A stretch of DNA of 64,000 nt, taken from the NCBI GenBank assembly GCA_042408955.1, contig JBHOQQ010000046.1, positions 1-64,000 of the forward strand. The letters run 5' to 3'. Positions within the stretch are counted from its first letter, which is position 1. Each line of letters begins with the position of its first letter. This document shows, piece by piece, positions 25,843 to 33,732 of this stretch. The DNA comes from CALGSZ01 sp042408955 (GTDB lineage: Bacteria > Chloroflexota > Chloroflexia > Thermomicrobiales > UBA6265). The position numbers and the translations under genes were made by a program. The notes below the pieces were generated by a model. The model ran no database searches. It saw only the letters and a program-made list of their open reading frames with translations, and was not told where the DNA came from.

Positions 25843-26115
25843 ATGTTTCACGACCGCGAGAACCTGATCGGGCTCCTGCTGCTAGGACTGTGCGCGGTCG
25901 TCGCCGGCGTCTTGATCTGGCAAATTGGCACGGGCAACCGCTTGCGCTACAACGGCCCGGACTGGCTCATCTGGTTGCTTGCGATCATTATGATCGGCGG
26001 CAGCCTGTACGGGCTGGCGCGAGGCGGCGGCAGGCGCTGGCCTAACCCCCAAGCCGGCCAGCGCCCATGGTGGCGCAAGCTGTTCGCCCGGAAGCACAAT
26101 GGCCCGAAGCCGTAA
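25843..26115 (+). CDS. Small two-helix membrane protein, 90 aa
   Basis: No family recognised. GGAGG sits seven bases before ATG 25843, a strong start. The protein has two hydrophobic segments, LLLLGLCAVVAGVLIWQI and WLIWLLAIIMIGGSLYGL, separated by a short polar loop. A basic, Trp/Arg-rich C-terminus (RRWPNPQAGQRPWWRK) is probably cytoplasmic. It stands alone between the divergent c-di-GMP regulator and the ferritin-like gene on the same strand (137-base gap). Confidence 0.7.
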   Translation: MFHDRENLIGLLLLGLCAVVAGVLIWQIGTGNRLRYNGPDWLIWLLAIIMIGGSLYGLARGGGRRWPNPQAGQRPWWRKLFARKHNGPKP

Positions 26116-26252
26116 CCCAAAATACGCACCGTGTGGCCCTGACGCCATGCGCGAGCATGTGCTCGAGCCGTTTGATACTTGGCACGGCTCTCGGTTCCGA
26201 ACGCCCGTCAGCCCTTTGGCAAGCACCTAGACGAAGGTAAAGGGAAGCAAGC

Positions 26253-27074
26253 ATGACGTCACAACCAGGAAGGCAGACACGCGAGTGGTTCGCGGCACTC
26301 CAGGCGAGAATCACGCGGCGCACCGCCCTCGCGGGCCTCGGTGCGGCAGGAACCCTATCCTTGCTCCGAGAAGCGAGACCTGCCGCTCAGGAGGCAGCCG
26401 AGGTCGCGAGCATCCTGGCGCCGCTTGCCACGCTCGAAGCGTTCCTGACGACGTTTCTCGGAGCCGCACGGGAGCGCGCCGAACGCTTGAAGCTGAGCGA
26501 CGAGCAAGCCCGGCTGCTGCGGGCCGCCCAATGCGAAGATGAAGCGCATTACCACAACCTGATCGCCCTCGGCATCCAGGCAACGACCAAGCGGTTCACC
26601 CTGAGCGGCAGCCATTACCGTGACCGAGAGGCGTTTTTCGAGAGCTTTAAGCACGTCAAGCAACTCGCCGTCGGAGCCTACATGGCCGCTTCTCGGGAAC
26701 TCGCCGCCGCGGGCGCGCTTGGCCTCGTCGAGATCGTCTACCAGATCGGCGCTGTCGAAGCCCAGCACCTCGCGCTCGGCAGATTCTTCAGCGGCGAGCG
26801 CCTGCCGGCGGACCGCGCTTTTGCCCGCTGGCAGTTCCACACAACAGCAGAAGCGCTCACCGCGCTAGAGGATGCCGCCTTCATCAATGGCCGGGGCGGC
26901 AAATTCGACTTTCCTGGGCCTGTCAGCAGGAATTGTCGTGGCATCTTTGGGCTGGTGGCCGAGACGACTGAGGATCAACCACCCGCGACACCTCGAGCCG
27001 TCGAGGCGAGCCCCGCGACGCCCTCGAGTGGGACGCCCGAAGCCAGCACACCCATTCCTTCCGACGAGGCGTAG
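26253..27074 (+). CDS. Tat-exported ferritin-like domain protein, 273 aa
   Basis: A predicted four-helix ferritin-like protein outside the cytoplasm. The leader contains a twin-arginine motif ITRRTALAGLGAAG. Two helices carry the likely metal ligands, AAQCEDEAHYHNLIALG (E and ExxH) and LVEIVYQIGAVEAQHLALG (E and ExxH), as in the DUF4439/PF13668-like ferritin group. The last 45 residues are a Pro/Thr/Ala/Ser-rich tail. GGGAAGC precedes ATG 26253. Iron storage or oxidation is possible but not shown. Confidence 0.85.
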   Translation: MTSQPGRQTREWFAALQARITRRTALAGLGAAGTLSLLREARPAAQEAAEVASILAPLATLEAFLTTFLGAARERAERLKLSDEQARLLRAAQCEDEAHYHNLIALGIQATTKRFTLSGSHYRDREAFFESFKHVKQLAVGAYMAASRELAAAGALGLVEIVYQIGAVEAQHLALGRFFSGERLPADRAFARWQFHTTAEALTALEDAAFINGRGGKFDFPGPVSRNCRGIFGLVAETTEDQPPATPRAVEASPATPSSGTPEASTPIPSDEA

Positions 27075-27354
27075 ACGCGCCCCTGACGTGGCAAGAATCT
27101 TGGCTCGCCTTGCGACAGCACGCGCACGACAGTGGCTGGCGCGAAACCACCAGCACCATTTATGACCGCTGGGCCGTTGTGCCGAAATGCGGCCGCCTCT
27201 ACACTCTGCATGGCAACCAGCAGGCGGGTTCCCCGGCCACGCATGTCCCGCGGCAGCCGATCCCGGCGCCATCTATGCCATGGACGCTGGCGGGCGGCAC
27301 CTGGGTGACAGCCAGAAGCGGCGTTTCCGAGACCTGACCGCCTTGGGAGTGACG

Positions 27355-28071
27355 ATGCAGGGCGCAAGCGACGACGATCTCCAAAATGACGCACAACAGT
27401 CGGCCAGCGCTTTCGACGACGAGCGGGAGTACCCGGTCGATCGGGTGCGGCGGAGACTGGCGGGCTCCTTTGGTGGCCGCCCGCTCATGGTGTATCTGGT
27501 GTTGTTCGCTGGGACTGCGGTGCTGCTCATTCTGCTGGTGATCGTCTGGCTCTCGGCAACGGGAGGAGACGGCGAGCAACGCCCGACCTGCTTCAATATC
27601 GCCGTCAACGAAGCGGAAGCGGCGATCCTGGCGGGCAACGTGACACGTGCGGAGGTCACGCTGGACCAGCAACAGCCGCTCCAGGGGCTCACCAAAATTG
27701 TGCTGTACTACCGGGATGGCCAATGCCGGGAGCTTCCCGAGGGTGCTGATTACCGCGGTGATCTCTACCGCATTCTCGGCGTGATCTCTATTTACAACCA
27801 AGCTTCGGAGCACCCGGTTCGGGTGCGTTACATCCGGCAAGCTGTGCCGCGAGAGCTCCTCGCAACATCGACACCCACGCCCACGGTGACCCCAACGCCG
27901 TCGCCAACGCCCACGCCATCGCCAACACCGACTGAGACTCCCGCCGAGATGGTCGCGAGCCCGGCCGCGGCGGATACGCCAACCGCGACGCCGGCGCCAA
28001 CGCCGACGCCGGTCCCAACCCGGACTCTTACGCCCACTCCACTGCCGCCCGCCTCACCCGCGGCGATGTAG
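27355..28071 (+). CDS. Single-pass membrane protein with Thr/Pro-rich tail, 238 aa
   Basis: No named family. An N-terminal acidic cytosolic part (about 1-45) is followed by a transmembrane helix LMVYLVLFAGTAVLLILLVIVWL. Next is a folded extracytoplasmic domain of about 100 residues (FNIAVNEAEAAILAGN...RVRYIRQAVP). The last 65 residues are a low-complexity TPTPSPTPTPTVTP-type tail, likely a wall-spanning or glycosylated stalk. ATG 27355 is preceded by GGGAGTG; longer upstream readings have no ribosome-binding site. It lies downstream of the ferritin-like gene (280-base gap) on the same strand. Confidence 0.7.
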   Translation: MQGASDDDLQNDAQQSASAFDDEREYPVDRVRRRLAGSFGGRPLMVYLVLFAGTAVLLILLVIVWLSATGGDGEQRPTCFNIAVNEAEAAILAGNVTRAEVTLDQQQPLQGLTKIVLYYRDGQCRELPEGADYRGDLYRILGVISIYNQASEHPVRVRYIRQAVPRELLATSTPTPTVTPTPSPTPTPSPTPTETPAEMVASPAAADTPTATPAPTPTPVPTRTLTPTPLPPASPAAM

Positions 28072-28085
28072 GCAACGTGCCGCGC

Positions 28086-28139
28086 GTTTCAGTCCTCACA
28101 TTTCTTACAATCCCCACCCTGCCTTTCAGCAGAGTGCAA
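28086..28139 (+). repeat. CRISPR-repeat-like solitary element (copy B) with a partial copy before it
   Basis: Bases 28104-28139 match the element at 40418-40453 in 29 of 36 positions, including CAATCCCCAC and CAGAGTGCA. A partial copy, GTTTCAGTCCTCAC (28086-28099), lies 4 bases before it. No repeat-spacer periodicity is present. Confidence 0.5.
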
Positions 28140-28236
28140 CGCGCAAATGCTCGTCAAACCTGGGCAATATCCCCCGCTCCTCCCCCGGCAACGGCCAAAA
28201 TCCTTCGCAAACCTTGGCATGTTCCGCCTCACCCCT

Positions 28237-28279
28237 GCGCGAACCCCCCGGTATGTTCGCCCCCACACCAGGTTCGCGC
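28237..28279. repeat. Perfect 9-bp inverted repeat between convergent genes
   Basis: GCGCGAACC (28237-28245) and GGTTCGCGC (28271-28279) are exact inverses separated by 25 bases. The site lies between two convergent genes (stops at 28071 and 28340). It may be a structured 3' element for either transcript; there is no T-tract. Confidence 0.5.
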
Positions 28280-28339
28280 CACCATTTACGAAGCCAATTG
28301 ATACCAAGCGAACGCGCCACACCTTTCAGCGTCCGTGCC

Positions 28340-29419
28340 TCACGCGCTGCGCGCGTCCCATCGGAAGAAGCGGATCGAAATGACGAACCCCACTGCGAGC
28401 GTCAACAGCAATACCAACAGGTCGCCCCAGATCGCGCCAAGTCCCCGGCCACGCGTCATCGGCTCCCGCAGCGCATCCACAAGATAGCTGAGCGGCAACG
28501 CCCGCGCCACGGGTCGCAGCCAGGCCGGAGCGCTATCGAGGCTGAAGAACACACCTGATAAGAACAACATCGGGAAGGTGATCAGATTCGCGTAGCTGGC
28601 CGCGGCTTCGACGTTGCGTGCTATCGCCGCTACCGCGAAACCAATCGCCAGGAACGCCAGCGACCCTATTACGATCGCAAGGAAGATGACGAGCGGGTTG
28701 CCACGCAATTTCAATCCGAAGAGCGCAACACCGAGCACAATGAGGATCAGCGCCTGCGCCACCGCAACGATAAGCTGGGACACGATCCTGGCAGCGATAA
28801 AACTCGACAAGGGAAACGGCGTCACTTTGATGCGCCGCAAGATTCCACGCTCCCGGAAGCTCACAAACGCTGTCGAGAGGCCGATCACCCCCGCGTTCAT
28901 CAGGGCCATGGCCAGAATGCCCGGCACAAAGAAGTCAATAAATGAGATGTCCGCGCCAGTCACCGGTTCCTCGGTGATGGGCAACGGCTGCTCCGCCTGC
29001 GCGACGCTTAGCAGAATCTGCCGAACAACGCTTAACCCTACCTGCGCGTTCGGGCCATCGGTCTCGTCGTAGTAGAGCTGAACCGGCGGTCTCCCTTGGT
29101 TGTCGGCCTGTCCAAACACGACGACGATGTCGCGATCCCCGTCCTTGAGCGCGGTAAGCTCCTGCTCAACCGTGCCAATCTTGACGGTCATCGCATCGGT
29201 TTGGCGCAATGCGGCCGTCACTTGGTCGCTGAATGCCGACGGCTCCCCGGAAATGCCCACATCGAAGTGAGCCCCCTCGTTCCCGCCGAACACCGCACCA
29301 AAGATGACGATGAACAGCGCAGGGAAGACCAGATTCCAAAAGAGAGCCGACCGGTTCCGCACGGTCATCTTGATGTTCGCTCGAATCATCGCGAGTAGCG
29401 CGCGCATTATGAACCTCAC
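28340..29419 (-). CDS. ABC-2 type transporter permease, 359 aa
   Basis: The membrane subunit of an ABC exporter. The first hydrophobic segment follows the usual MIRANIKMTVRNRSALFWNL start. A large extracytoplasmic loop (about 50-160) comes next, then five more helices including FVPGILAMALMNAGVIGLS and the ABC-2 signature region FPMLFLSGVFFSLDSAPAWLRPVARALPLSYLVDALR (key part SGVFFSLDSAPAWL). ATG 29419 or 29407 is the start. The ATPase gene lies upstream on the same strand, separated by a 215-base G-rich spacer. Relatives export drugs, polymers or lipids; the substrate is unknown. Confidence 0.88.
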   Translation of the reverse strand: MRFIMRALLAMIRANIKMTVRNRSALFWNLVFPALFIVIFGAVFGGNEGAHFDVGISGEPSAFSDQVTAALRQTDAMTVKIGTVEQELTALKDGDRDIVVVFGQADNQGRPPVQLYYDETDGPNAQVGLSVVRQILLSVAQAEQPLPITEEPVTGADISFIDFFVPGILAMALMNAGVIGLSTAFVSFRERGILRRIKVTPFPLSSFIAARIVSQLIVAVAQALILIVLGVALFGLKLRGNPLVIFLAIVIGSLAFLAIGFAVAAIARNVEAAASYANLITFPMLFLSGVFFSLDSAPAWLRPVARALPLSYLVDALREPMTRGRGLGAIWGDLLVLLLTLAVGFVISIRFFRWDARSA

Positions 29420-29549
29420 GCACTCAGCATTCAGCTATCAGTCGTCAGATGCCATCCATCAGGATGTCGAGGGCACGATGAACTGCGCGCCGTCGGACGG
29501 CTGGAAGCTCTCGGCTCGTAGCTCGAAGCTCTAAACTCGGAGCTTCCCT

Positions 29550-29645
29550 GACCCCCGACTCCCGACCCCTTTCCTCGCCCCTCTCTCGCCCCTAGCCCCC
29601 ACCGACCCCCGACCCCTGACTCCTGCCCCCCTGCTCAGCCCCCAC
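29550..29645 (-). repeat. G-rich low-complexity spacer between ABC exporter genes
   Basis: On the minus (coding) strand this tract holds nine runs of four or more G in under 100 bases, in units resembling AGGGGTCGGGGGTC. It starts at the stop of the ATPase gene and lies before the permease gene. Such tracts can fold as G-quadruplexes in DNA or RNA. Confidence 0.7.
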
Positions 29646-30612
29646 CTTCCGCCTCGCCCTCATACGCGCGGCCGGTCAGTGCAAGGAACACATCCTCCAA
29701 GCTTGGCTGCGTGCTGCGGAGATCGGCCAGGACAACCCCGCTTCGCGTCGCTACCTCCAGCAACCCAACCAGTGTGGCCTGCGGGTCGGCCGTGCGCAGT
29801 TCCAACGTGCCATCTGTTCCGGCGTAGTGCAGCACCCCTGGCAGCGCAGCCAGCGTCGCAAGTGGCAACGAGCCATTGACAAACGATGCCCGGATCGTCG
29901 CCGCCGCGCCCAGGCGCCGGATCAGCACCTGCGGCGTATCACAGGCAATGATGTGGCCGCGGTCCATAATCGCCACGCGGTCGCAAAGCTGCTCCGCTTC
30001 CTCCATGTAATGCGTGGTGAGCACCACCGTTGCGCCATCTGCCCGAATCGACCGTATCGTCTGCCACAGATCGCGGCGCGCGGCCGGGTCCAAACCCGTC
30101 GTCGGCTCGTCCAAAAAGACGATTTGCGGCCGGTTGACCAATGCTAGCGCAATCGAGAGACGCTGCCGCTGTCCGCCAGAAAGCTCGGACACGCGCGCCG
30201 ACCGCTTGTCGTGAAGGTTGACCATGCCGAGCAGCTCATTGACGCGTGCAGGCGAGCTATCCACGTTGTACAGGCAGGCGAACAGCTCGATAAGTTCAGC
30301 CGCGGTTAGGTAGTCAAATAGCGCGGTTGTTTGGAGTTGCACTCCGATAATCTGGCGAACACGTGTGGGTTGCGCCACCGCGTCGAAGCCAGCCACTCGG
30401 ATCGTTCCCTCGTCTGGCTGGCGCAGACCTTCGATCATCTCCAGCGTTGTGGTCTTGCCCGCGCCATTCGGTCCAAGGATGCCGAAGATCTCTCCGGAGC
30501 AGACCGTCAGGTCGATGCCCTCCACGGCCACTAGCGCACCGTACCGCTTGATCAATCCGCGAATCTCAATCACCGGCGCCTGTGACGCGGCGCCACCGCC
30601 CGTTTCGCTCAC
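29635..30612 (-). CDS. ABC transporter ATP-binding protein (drug/ABC-2 exporter type), 325 aa
   Basis: The ATPase partner of the permease at 28340-29419. Walker A GILGPNGAGKTTTLEMI, Q-loop IIGVQLQTTAL, signature SELSGGQRQRLSIALALV, Walker B IVFLDEPTTGLD and H-loop VLTTHYMEEAEQ are all intact. The C-terminal 80 residues are the extra domain of DrrA-like ATPases (LEDVFLALTGRAYEGE). GTG 30612 was chosen because homology starts shortly after (VIEIRGLIKRYG); the ribosome-binding site there is poor and 30711 is an alternative. A hairpin at 30853-30889 separates it from the cytochrome c gene. Confidence 0.92.
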   Translation of the reverse strand: MSETGGGAASQAPVIEIRGLIKRYGALVAVEGIDLTVCSGEIFGILGPNGAGKTTTLEMIEGLRQPDEGTIRVAGFDAVAQPTRVRQIIGVQLQTTALFDYLTAAELIELFACLYNVDSSPARVNELLGMVNLHDKRSARVSELSGGQRQRLSIALALVNRPQIVFLDEPTTGLDPAARRDLWQTIRSIRADGATVVLTTHYMEEAEQLCDRVAIMDRGHIIACDTPQVLIRRLGAAATIRASFVNGSLPLATLAALPGVLHYAGTDGTLELRTADPQATLVGLLEVATRSGVVLADLRSTQPSLEDVFLALTGRAYEGEAEGGG

Positions 30613-30934
30613 GCTCCCATTGTCCCGTTCGCAACCGATCCAACCCGCGGCTCCAGCAGGCTGGCCATCAACCACTATACGACGCGCTCCAGCGGGTGAC
30701 CACGTCACCAATTGGGAAGCCTAGCTCCGAGCGCGAAGCCAATGAGTCGCCTGCGCTTCAAGCATCAAGCATCCAGCCCTGAGCGATCCGATCTCGGCGG
30801 TGACGAGAGCCTGGACATCTCGTCGAACGATCCTCGTCCCGTAGAAAGAGCGAGAGCGGGGCTGCAACGCACGGCTGTGACCCCGCTCTGCCGATTCGAC
30901 CGTGTCGAGGCGTGAAGCGCTCTGCTCTGCGCCG
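30613..30934. other. Intergenic region between the ABC exporter and the nos locus (322 bases)
   Basis: No gene is supported. Around 30745-30775 there is a short tandem of heptamer-like CAAGCAT units (CTTCAAGCATCAAGCATCC). The terminator hairpin at 30853-30889 belongs to the nos-side transcript. The promoter of the exporter genes should lie between that hairpin and 30612 but was not clear. Confidence 0.5.
30853..30889 (-). terminator. Probable terminator after the cytochrome c gene (end of nos transcript)
   Basis: A perfect 9-bp stem AGAGCGGGG/CCCCGCTCT (30853-30861 and 30881-30889) lies 45 bases beyond the cytochrome c stop. On the minus strand it is followed by CGCTCTTTCT. The 19-base loop and weak T-tract limit certainty. 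Confidence 0.5.
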
Positions 30935-31498
30935 TTACTCTGAGAGGGACTTGATGTAGGCGATCAGATCGGCAATCTGCTGGTCGGTCAAGTAGTTGAA
31001 CGGCGGCATCGCTGGCGGATACCCTTTGACGATCTTCGCCATGGGGTTCACGATCGATTCCCGAATATATGCATCGTCCGCCACGACCGTCTCACCGCTC
31101 TCCAGCTCGACCTGGCTGCCGTAGAGTCCTTTCCAGGTCGGCCCAACCAGCGTCGAACCGTCCGTCGAGTGGCAGGCAAGGCATTGCGCGGCCAGTTGCC
31201 GCCCGCGCTCGACATCACCAACGATACCCGCGGCTTCCGTCGCGGGTGGCGATGCGACTGGCGAGGCAACCGGCGAAGCAGCTGGCGACGCGGCTGGCGA
31301 GGCTGCCGGGGAAATCGGGGTTGCCACGACGCTCGTTGCCTCCGGTGAGGCCGCCTCCGCGGCCGTCGGCGTCGTGCCGGGCGCGCCCTCGACCGGTATC
31401 CGCGTCACGGTCGGCTTCGCCTCTTCTTCCGGCTTGCCGCACGCGCCGAGGATGGCAACCGCTACAATCGCAACGAGCAGAACTCCCCGCTTGACCAC
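30935..31498 (-). CDS. Lipoprotein monohaem cytochrome c of the nos cluster, 187 aa
   Basis: Probably passes electrons to N2O reductase from the membrane surface. A lipoprotein leader (VVKRGVLLVAIVAVAILGAC, lipobox Cys 20) is followed by a long Ala/Ser/Pro linker made of SPAASPAASPVASP units (about 62-84). A class I cytochrome c domain then carries CLACH (106-110) and a Met axial-ligand candidate in PPAMPPFNYLTD. GTG 31498 with GAGGAGGGAGGGG upstream decides the start. It is the last gene of the nos locus, 46 bases after nosL. Clade II nos clusters usually encode c-type cytochromes in place of NosR. Confidence 0.88.
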   Translation of the reverse strand: MVKRGVLLVAIVAVAILGACGKPEEEAKPTVTRIPVEGAPGTTPTAAEAASPEATSVVATPISPAASPAASPAASPVASPVASPPATEAAGIVGDVERGRQLAAQCLACHSTDGSTLVGPTWKGLYGSQVELESGETVVADDAYIRESIVNPMAKIVKGYPPAMPPFNYLTDQQIADLIAYIKSLSE

Positions 31499-31544
31499 TG
31501 AGCCCCTCCCTCCTCGCCCGGTCATCCCCTCACCAACCAGGCTG

Positions 31545-32006
31545 CTACGACATTCTCGCTCCAATCTTCCAATTCTGCACGATTTCCTGCCAGGTCATCA
31601 CCTGGCCCCCTTTCTCTGCCGCCAGGCGCTCCGCCTCCTCGCGCGTTTTCAGGGCCACGACACCGGTGCCCATCGGCGTCATCAATTCGTCATCGACCAC
31701 AAAATACGCTTGAGTTCCGTCGATCCACTCCTTCGTCGTGTAATCGTGCACCCAGACGCGGCGGTCGTTCAATCCCTCCTCCTGGACCTGCGCGACCAGC
31801 TCTCCGGGATCATCGAACAGCAAAGCGTCTCCGTCGGACTCGACCAGCCCTGCTGCAAAACGCTCGTCCGAGATGATCATGCGGCAACGGGCACACAGGT
31901 CCTTGCCGTACGAGATCTTCGGTGGTTCCGTGGCACTTGTCTTGTTACCACACGCGGTGAGGAGGAATGCCGCGCTTCCGAGCACGAACATGCGGCGATG
32001 CATCAT
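31545..32006 (-). CDS. nosL: NosL copper chaperone lipoprotein, 153 aa
   Basis: An outer-face Cu(I) chaperone that supplies the CuZ site of NosZ. The lipobox is FLLTAC (Cys 19). The copper-binding motif LCARCRMIISDERFAAGLV contains C38, C41 and M43, corresponding to the CxxCxM of NosL. The remainder VWVHDYTTKEWIDGTQAYFVVDD and GVVALKTREEAERLAAEKGG are the typical NosL body (short matches FVVDD, GTGVVAL). Its ATG overlaps the nosY stop as ATGA, so nosY-nosL are translationally coupled. Confidence 0.95.
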   Translation of the reverse strand: MMHRRMFVLGSAAFLLTACGNKTSATEPPKISYGKDLCARCRMIISDERFAAGLVESDGDALLFDDPGELVAQVQEEGLNDRRVWVHDYTTKEWIDGTQAYFVVDDELMTPMGTGVVALKTREEAERLAAEKGGQVMTWQEIVQNWKIGARMS

Positions 32007-32833
32007 CGGATATCCGTCCTTTTGAAGAGGAAGTACCCAGCCGGCAACGGCAGCACCACCCACAAGGCCAGCAAGCCAAGCAACACCGGCGCGAGGAGCC
32101 GTCCAAGCTGCTCGGTGGCGTAGGCTCCAGCCGGGCCGAGCACATCCAGCGACGCCTGAAGTTGATCGACAGTCAGCAGCTTATAGACATCGAGAGGATT
32201 GACCAGCGTCAGAGTCAGCAGCGTTTCGGGGCTCAGGTCCATAACGAGGGCGCTGCCCATCAGCCCCAGGTCGCCAACGATCACGAACGCCAGCCAGAGG
32301 GTGACAGCGATTCCCAGCGCTGCCGATGTCTGACTGGTGAAGCTGGAGACGAGATAGCCGATGCTGAGGGTGCCCAATCCAAGCAACAAGGTCAGAACGA
32401 CCAGCAACGCGAAATCACCGATGCCAGCCGCGCCGCCTCGCACGGCGAGCACCAACCCTGCGCTGCCGAAACCTAGCAGGAGCGTCGAGGCAAGGCAAAG
32501 AGCGACCCCAAGATATTTGCCGAGGAAAACCTCCGCCGGTGAGACCGGTTGTGCGAGAAGGTAGTCGAGACCGCGGCCTTCCCGCTCTCCAACGAGCGAT
32601 TGAGCGCCGGCAGTCAGGCCGATGAGCGGCACCATCAGCAGCATCAAATTGAGCAGTCCCGCCGAGGTCCGACCAAAACCCGGCTCTCCGGTCAACGCCG
32701 AGCCACCCATCGCGACCACCGCAAACCCGATGCTCAGCACCGCAAAGACGACGGCATACAGCGCAAACCACTTGCTGCGTAATCCCGCTCGCGTTTCTCG
32801 CGCCGCGATAGCCGCGATCATCGCTCTATCCAT
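32003..32833 (-). CDS. nosY: NosY ABC transporter permease, 276 aa
   Basis: The membrane subunit of the NosFY ABC complex, which works with NosD in assembling the copper centres of NosZ. About six hydrophobic helices are seen. Family hallmarks include LLMVPLIGLTAGAQSLVGEREGRGLDYLLAQPVSP (core GEREGRGLDYLLAQP) and NPLDVYKLLTV near the C-terminus, which is typical of NosY. ATG 32833 overlaps the nosF stop (TGATG); GTG 32836 is an alternative. The stop overlaps the nosL start. Confidence 0.94.
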   Translation of the reverse strand: MDRAMIAAIAARETRAGLRSKWFALYAVVFAVLSIGFAVVAMGGSALTGEPGFGRTSAGLLNLMLLMVPLIGLTAGAQSLVGEREGRGLDYLLAQPVSPAEVFLGKYLGVALCLASTLLLGFGSAGLVLAVRGGAAGIGDFALLVVLTLLLGLGTLSIGYLVSSFTSQTSAALGIAVTLWLAFVIVGDLGLMGSALVMDLSPETLLTLTLVNPLDVYKLLTVDQLQASLDVLGPAGAYATEQLGRLLAPVLLGLLALWVVLPLPAGYFLFKRTDIR

Positions 32834-33729
32834 CACAACCGCTCCATGTCGAAATCGTCGATCTCAATGCCCTGCTTCGCCAGATGCGCCAGCACGCGTG
32901 CTTTGTCTCGTGTGGGGACCGGAACGCTGACCACGTGACCGCTGCCCGTCGGCGAAAGGCCGAGGCGCACAAGGGCATCGAGCGTCTCGTGCACATGGCC
33001 ATTCTTCAAGACGAGCACGAGCTTGGTGGCCGAGCCAATCTCCTCCCGGAACGTTGCCGGAGTGGCAGAGCGGCGCAACACCCCGCGCTCGATCATGAGA
33101 ATGCGATCGGCAAGCATCAGCACGTCGTCCGGCCGGTGCGAGGAGAACACCACGGTTAGTCCTTGGCGATGATACGTGCGCAAGAGGTCAAGGAGTTCGG
33201 CGCGTCCGCGGGCATCAAGATTGGCGGTCGGCTCGTCCAATAGCAGGATCTTCGGTGACCCGATCAGCGCGAGCGCCAAGGCGAGCCGCTGCTTCATTCC
33301 CCCGGATAGTGCGCTGATGGGTTTGTCTATGTGCTCGGCGATGCCGAGCGTTGTGAGCTGCTCCATGGCGGCAGTGAAGGACGACCGCTTGATCGTGGCG
33401 ACAAAGGCGACCATCTCGCCCACTGTCTCCGGGGAGATTGGCAAATCTTGCGGCACGTAGCCGATTAGCTGGCGAACCGCCCGGCCGTCACGCTGAGGGT
33501 CCTTCCCATCCACGCGAATCTGCCCATCATAGTGAGCAAGCCCGAGGAGACAGCGGAGCACGGTGGTTTTGCCGGCGCCGTTCGGCCCCCACAGGGCCAC
33601 CGCCTCGCCTGGAAAGACCTCGAAGCTGATCCCATCGAGCGCGGCCACCTGCCCGTAGCGCTTGGTCACGTCCTGAACAGCGATTGCTGGCGAAGTTGCG
33701 TCGATGGAGCTCTGGTGCAAGCTATGCAT
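32833..33729 (-). CDS. nosF: NosF ABC transporter ATP-binding protein, 298 aa
   Basis: The ATPase of the NosFY complex needed for CuZ maturation. Walker A ALWGPNGAGKTTVLRCL (with the Trp-Gly form common in NosF), Q-loop GYVPQDLPI, signature ISALSGGMKQRLALALAL, Walker B ILLLDEPTANLD and switch VFSSHRPDDV are intact. A C-terminal region of about 80 residues follows. ATG 33729 has GAGGAG upstream. It lies 3 bases after the nosD stop and overlaps nosY. Confidence 0.95.
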   Translation of the reverse strand: MHSLHQSSIDATSPAIAVQDVTKRYGQVAALDGISFEVFPGEAVALWGPNGAGKTTVLRCLLGLAHYDGQIRVDGKDPQRDGRAVRQLIGYVPQDLPISPETVGEMVAFVATIKRSSFTAAMEQLTTLGIAEHIDKPISALSGGMKQRLALALALIGSPKILLLDEPTANLDARGRAELLDLLRTYHRQGLTVVFSSHRPDDVLMLADRILMIERGVLRRSATPATFREEIGSATKLVLVLKNGHVHETLDALVRLGLSPTGSGHVVSVPVPTRDKARVLAHLAKQGIEIDDFDMERL

Positions 33730-33732
33730 GGA

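Noticed and set aside
27202..27225. CACTCTGCATGGCAACCAGCAG as a possible third repeat copy
   Set aside because: Only the 10-base core CACTCTGCAT matches; the second half of the stem is missing.
27071..27337. Open plus-strand frame in the gap after the ferritin-like gene
   Set aside because: No acceptable start codon with a ribosome-binding site, no family match, and a high-GC background gives many such frames.
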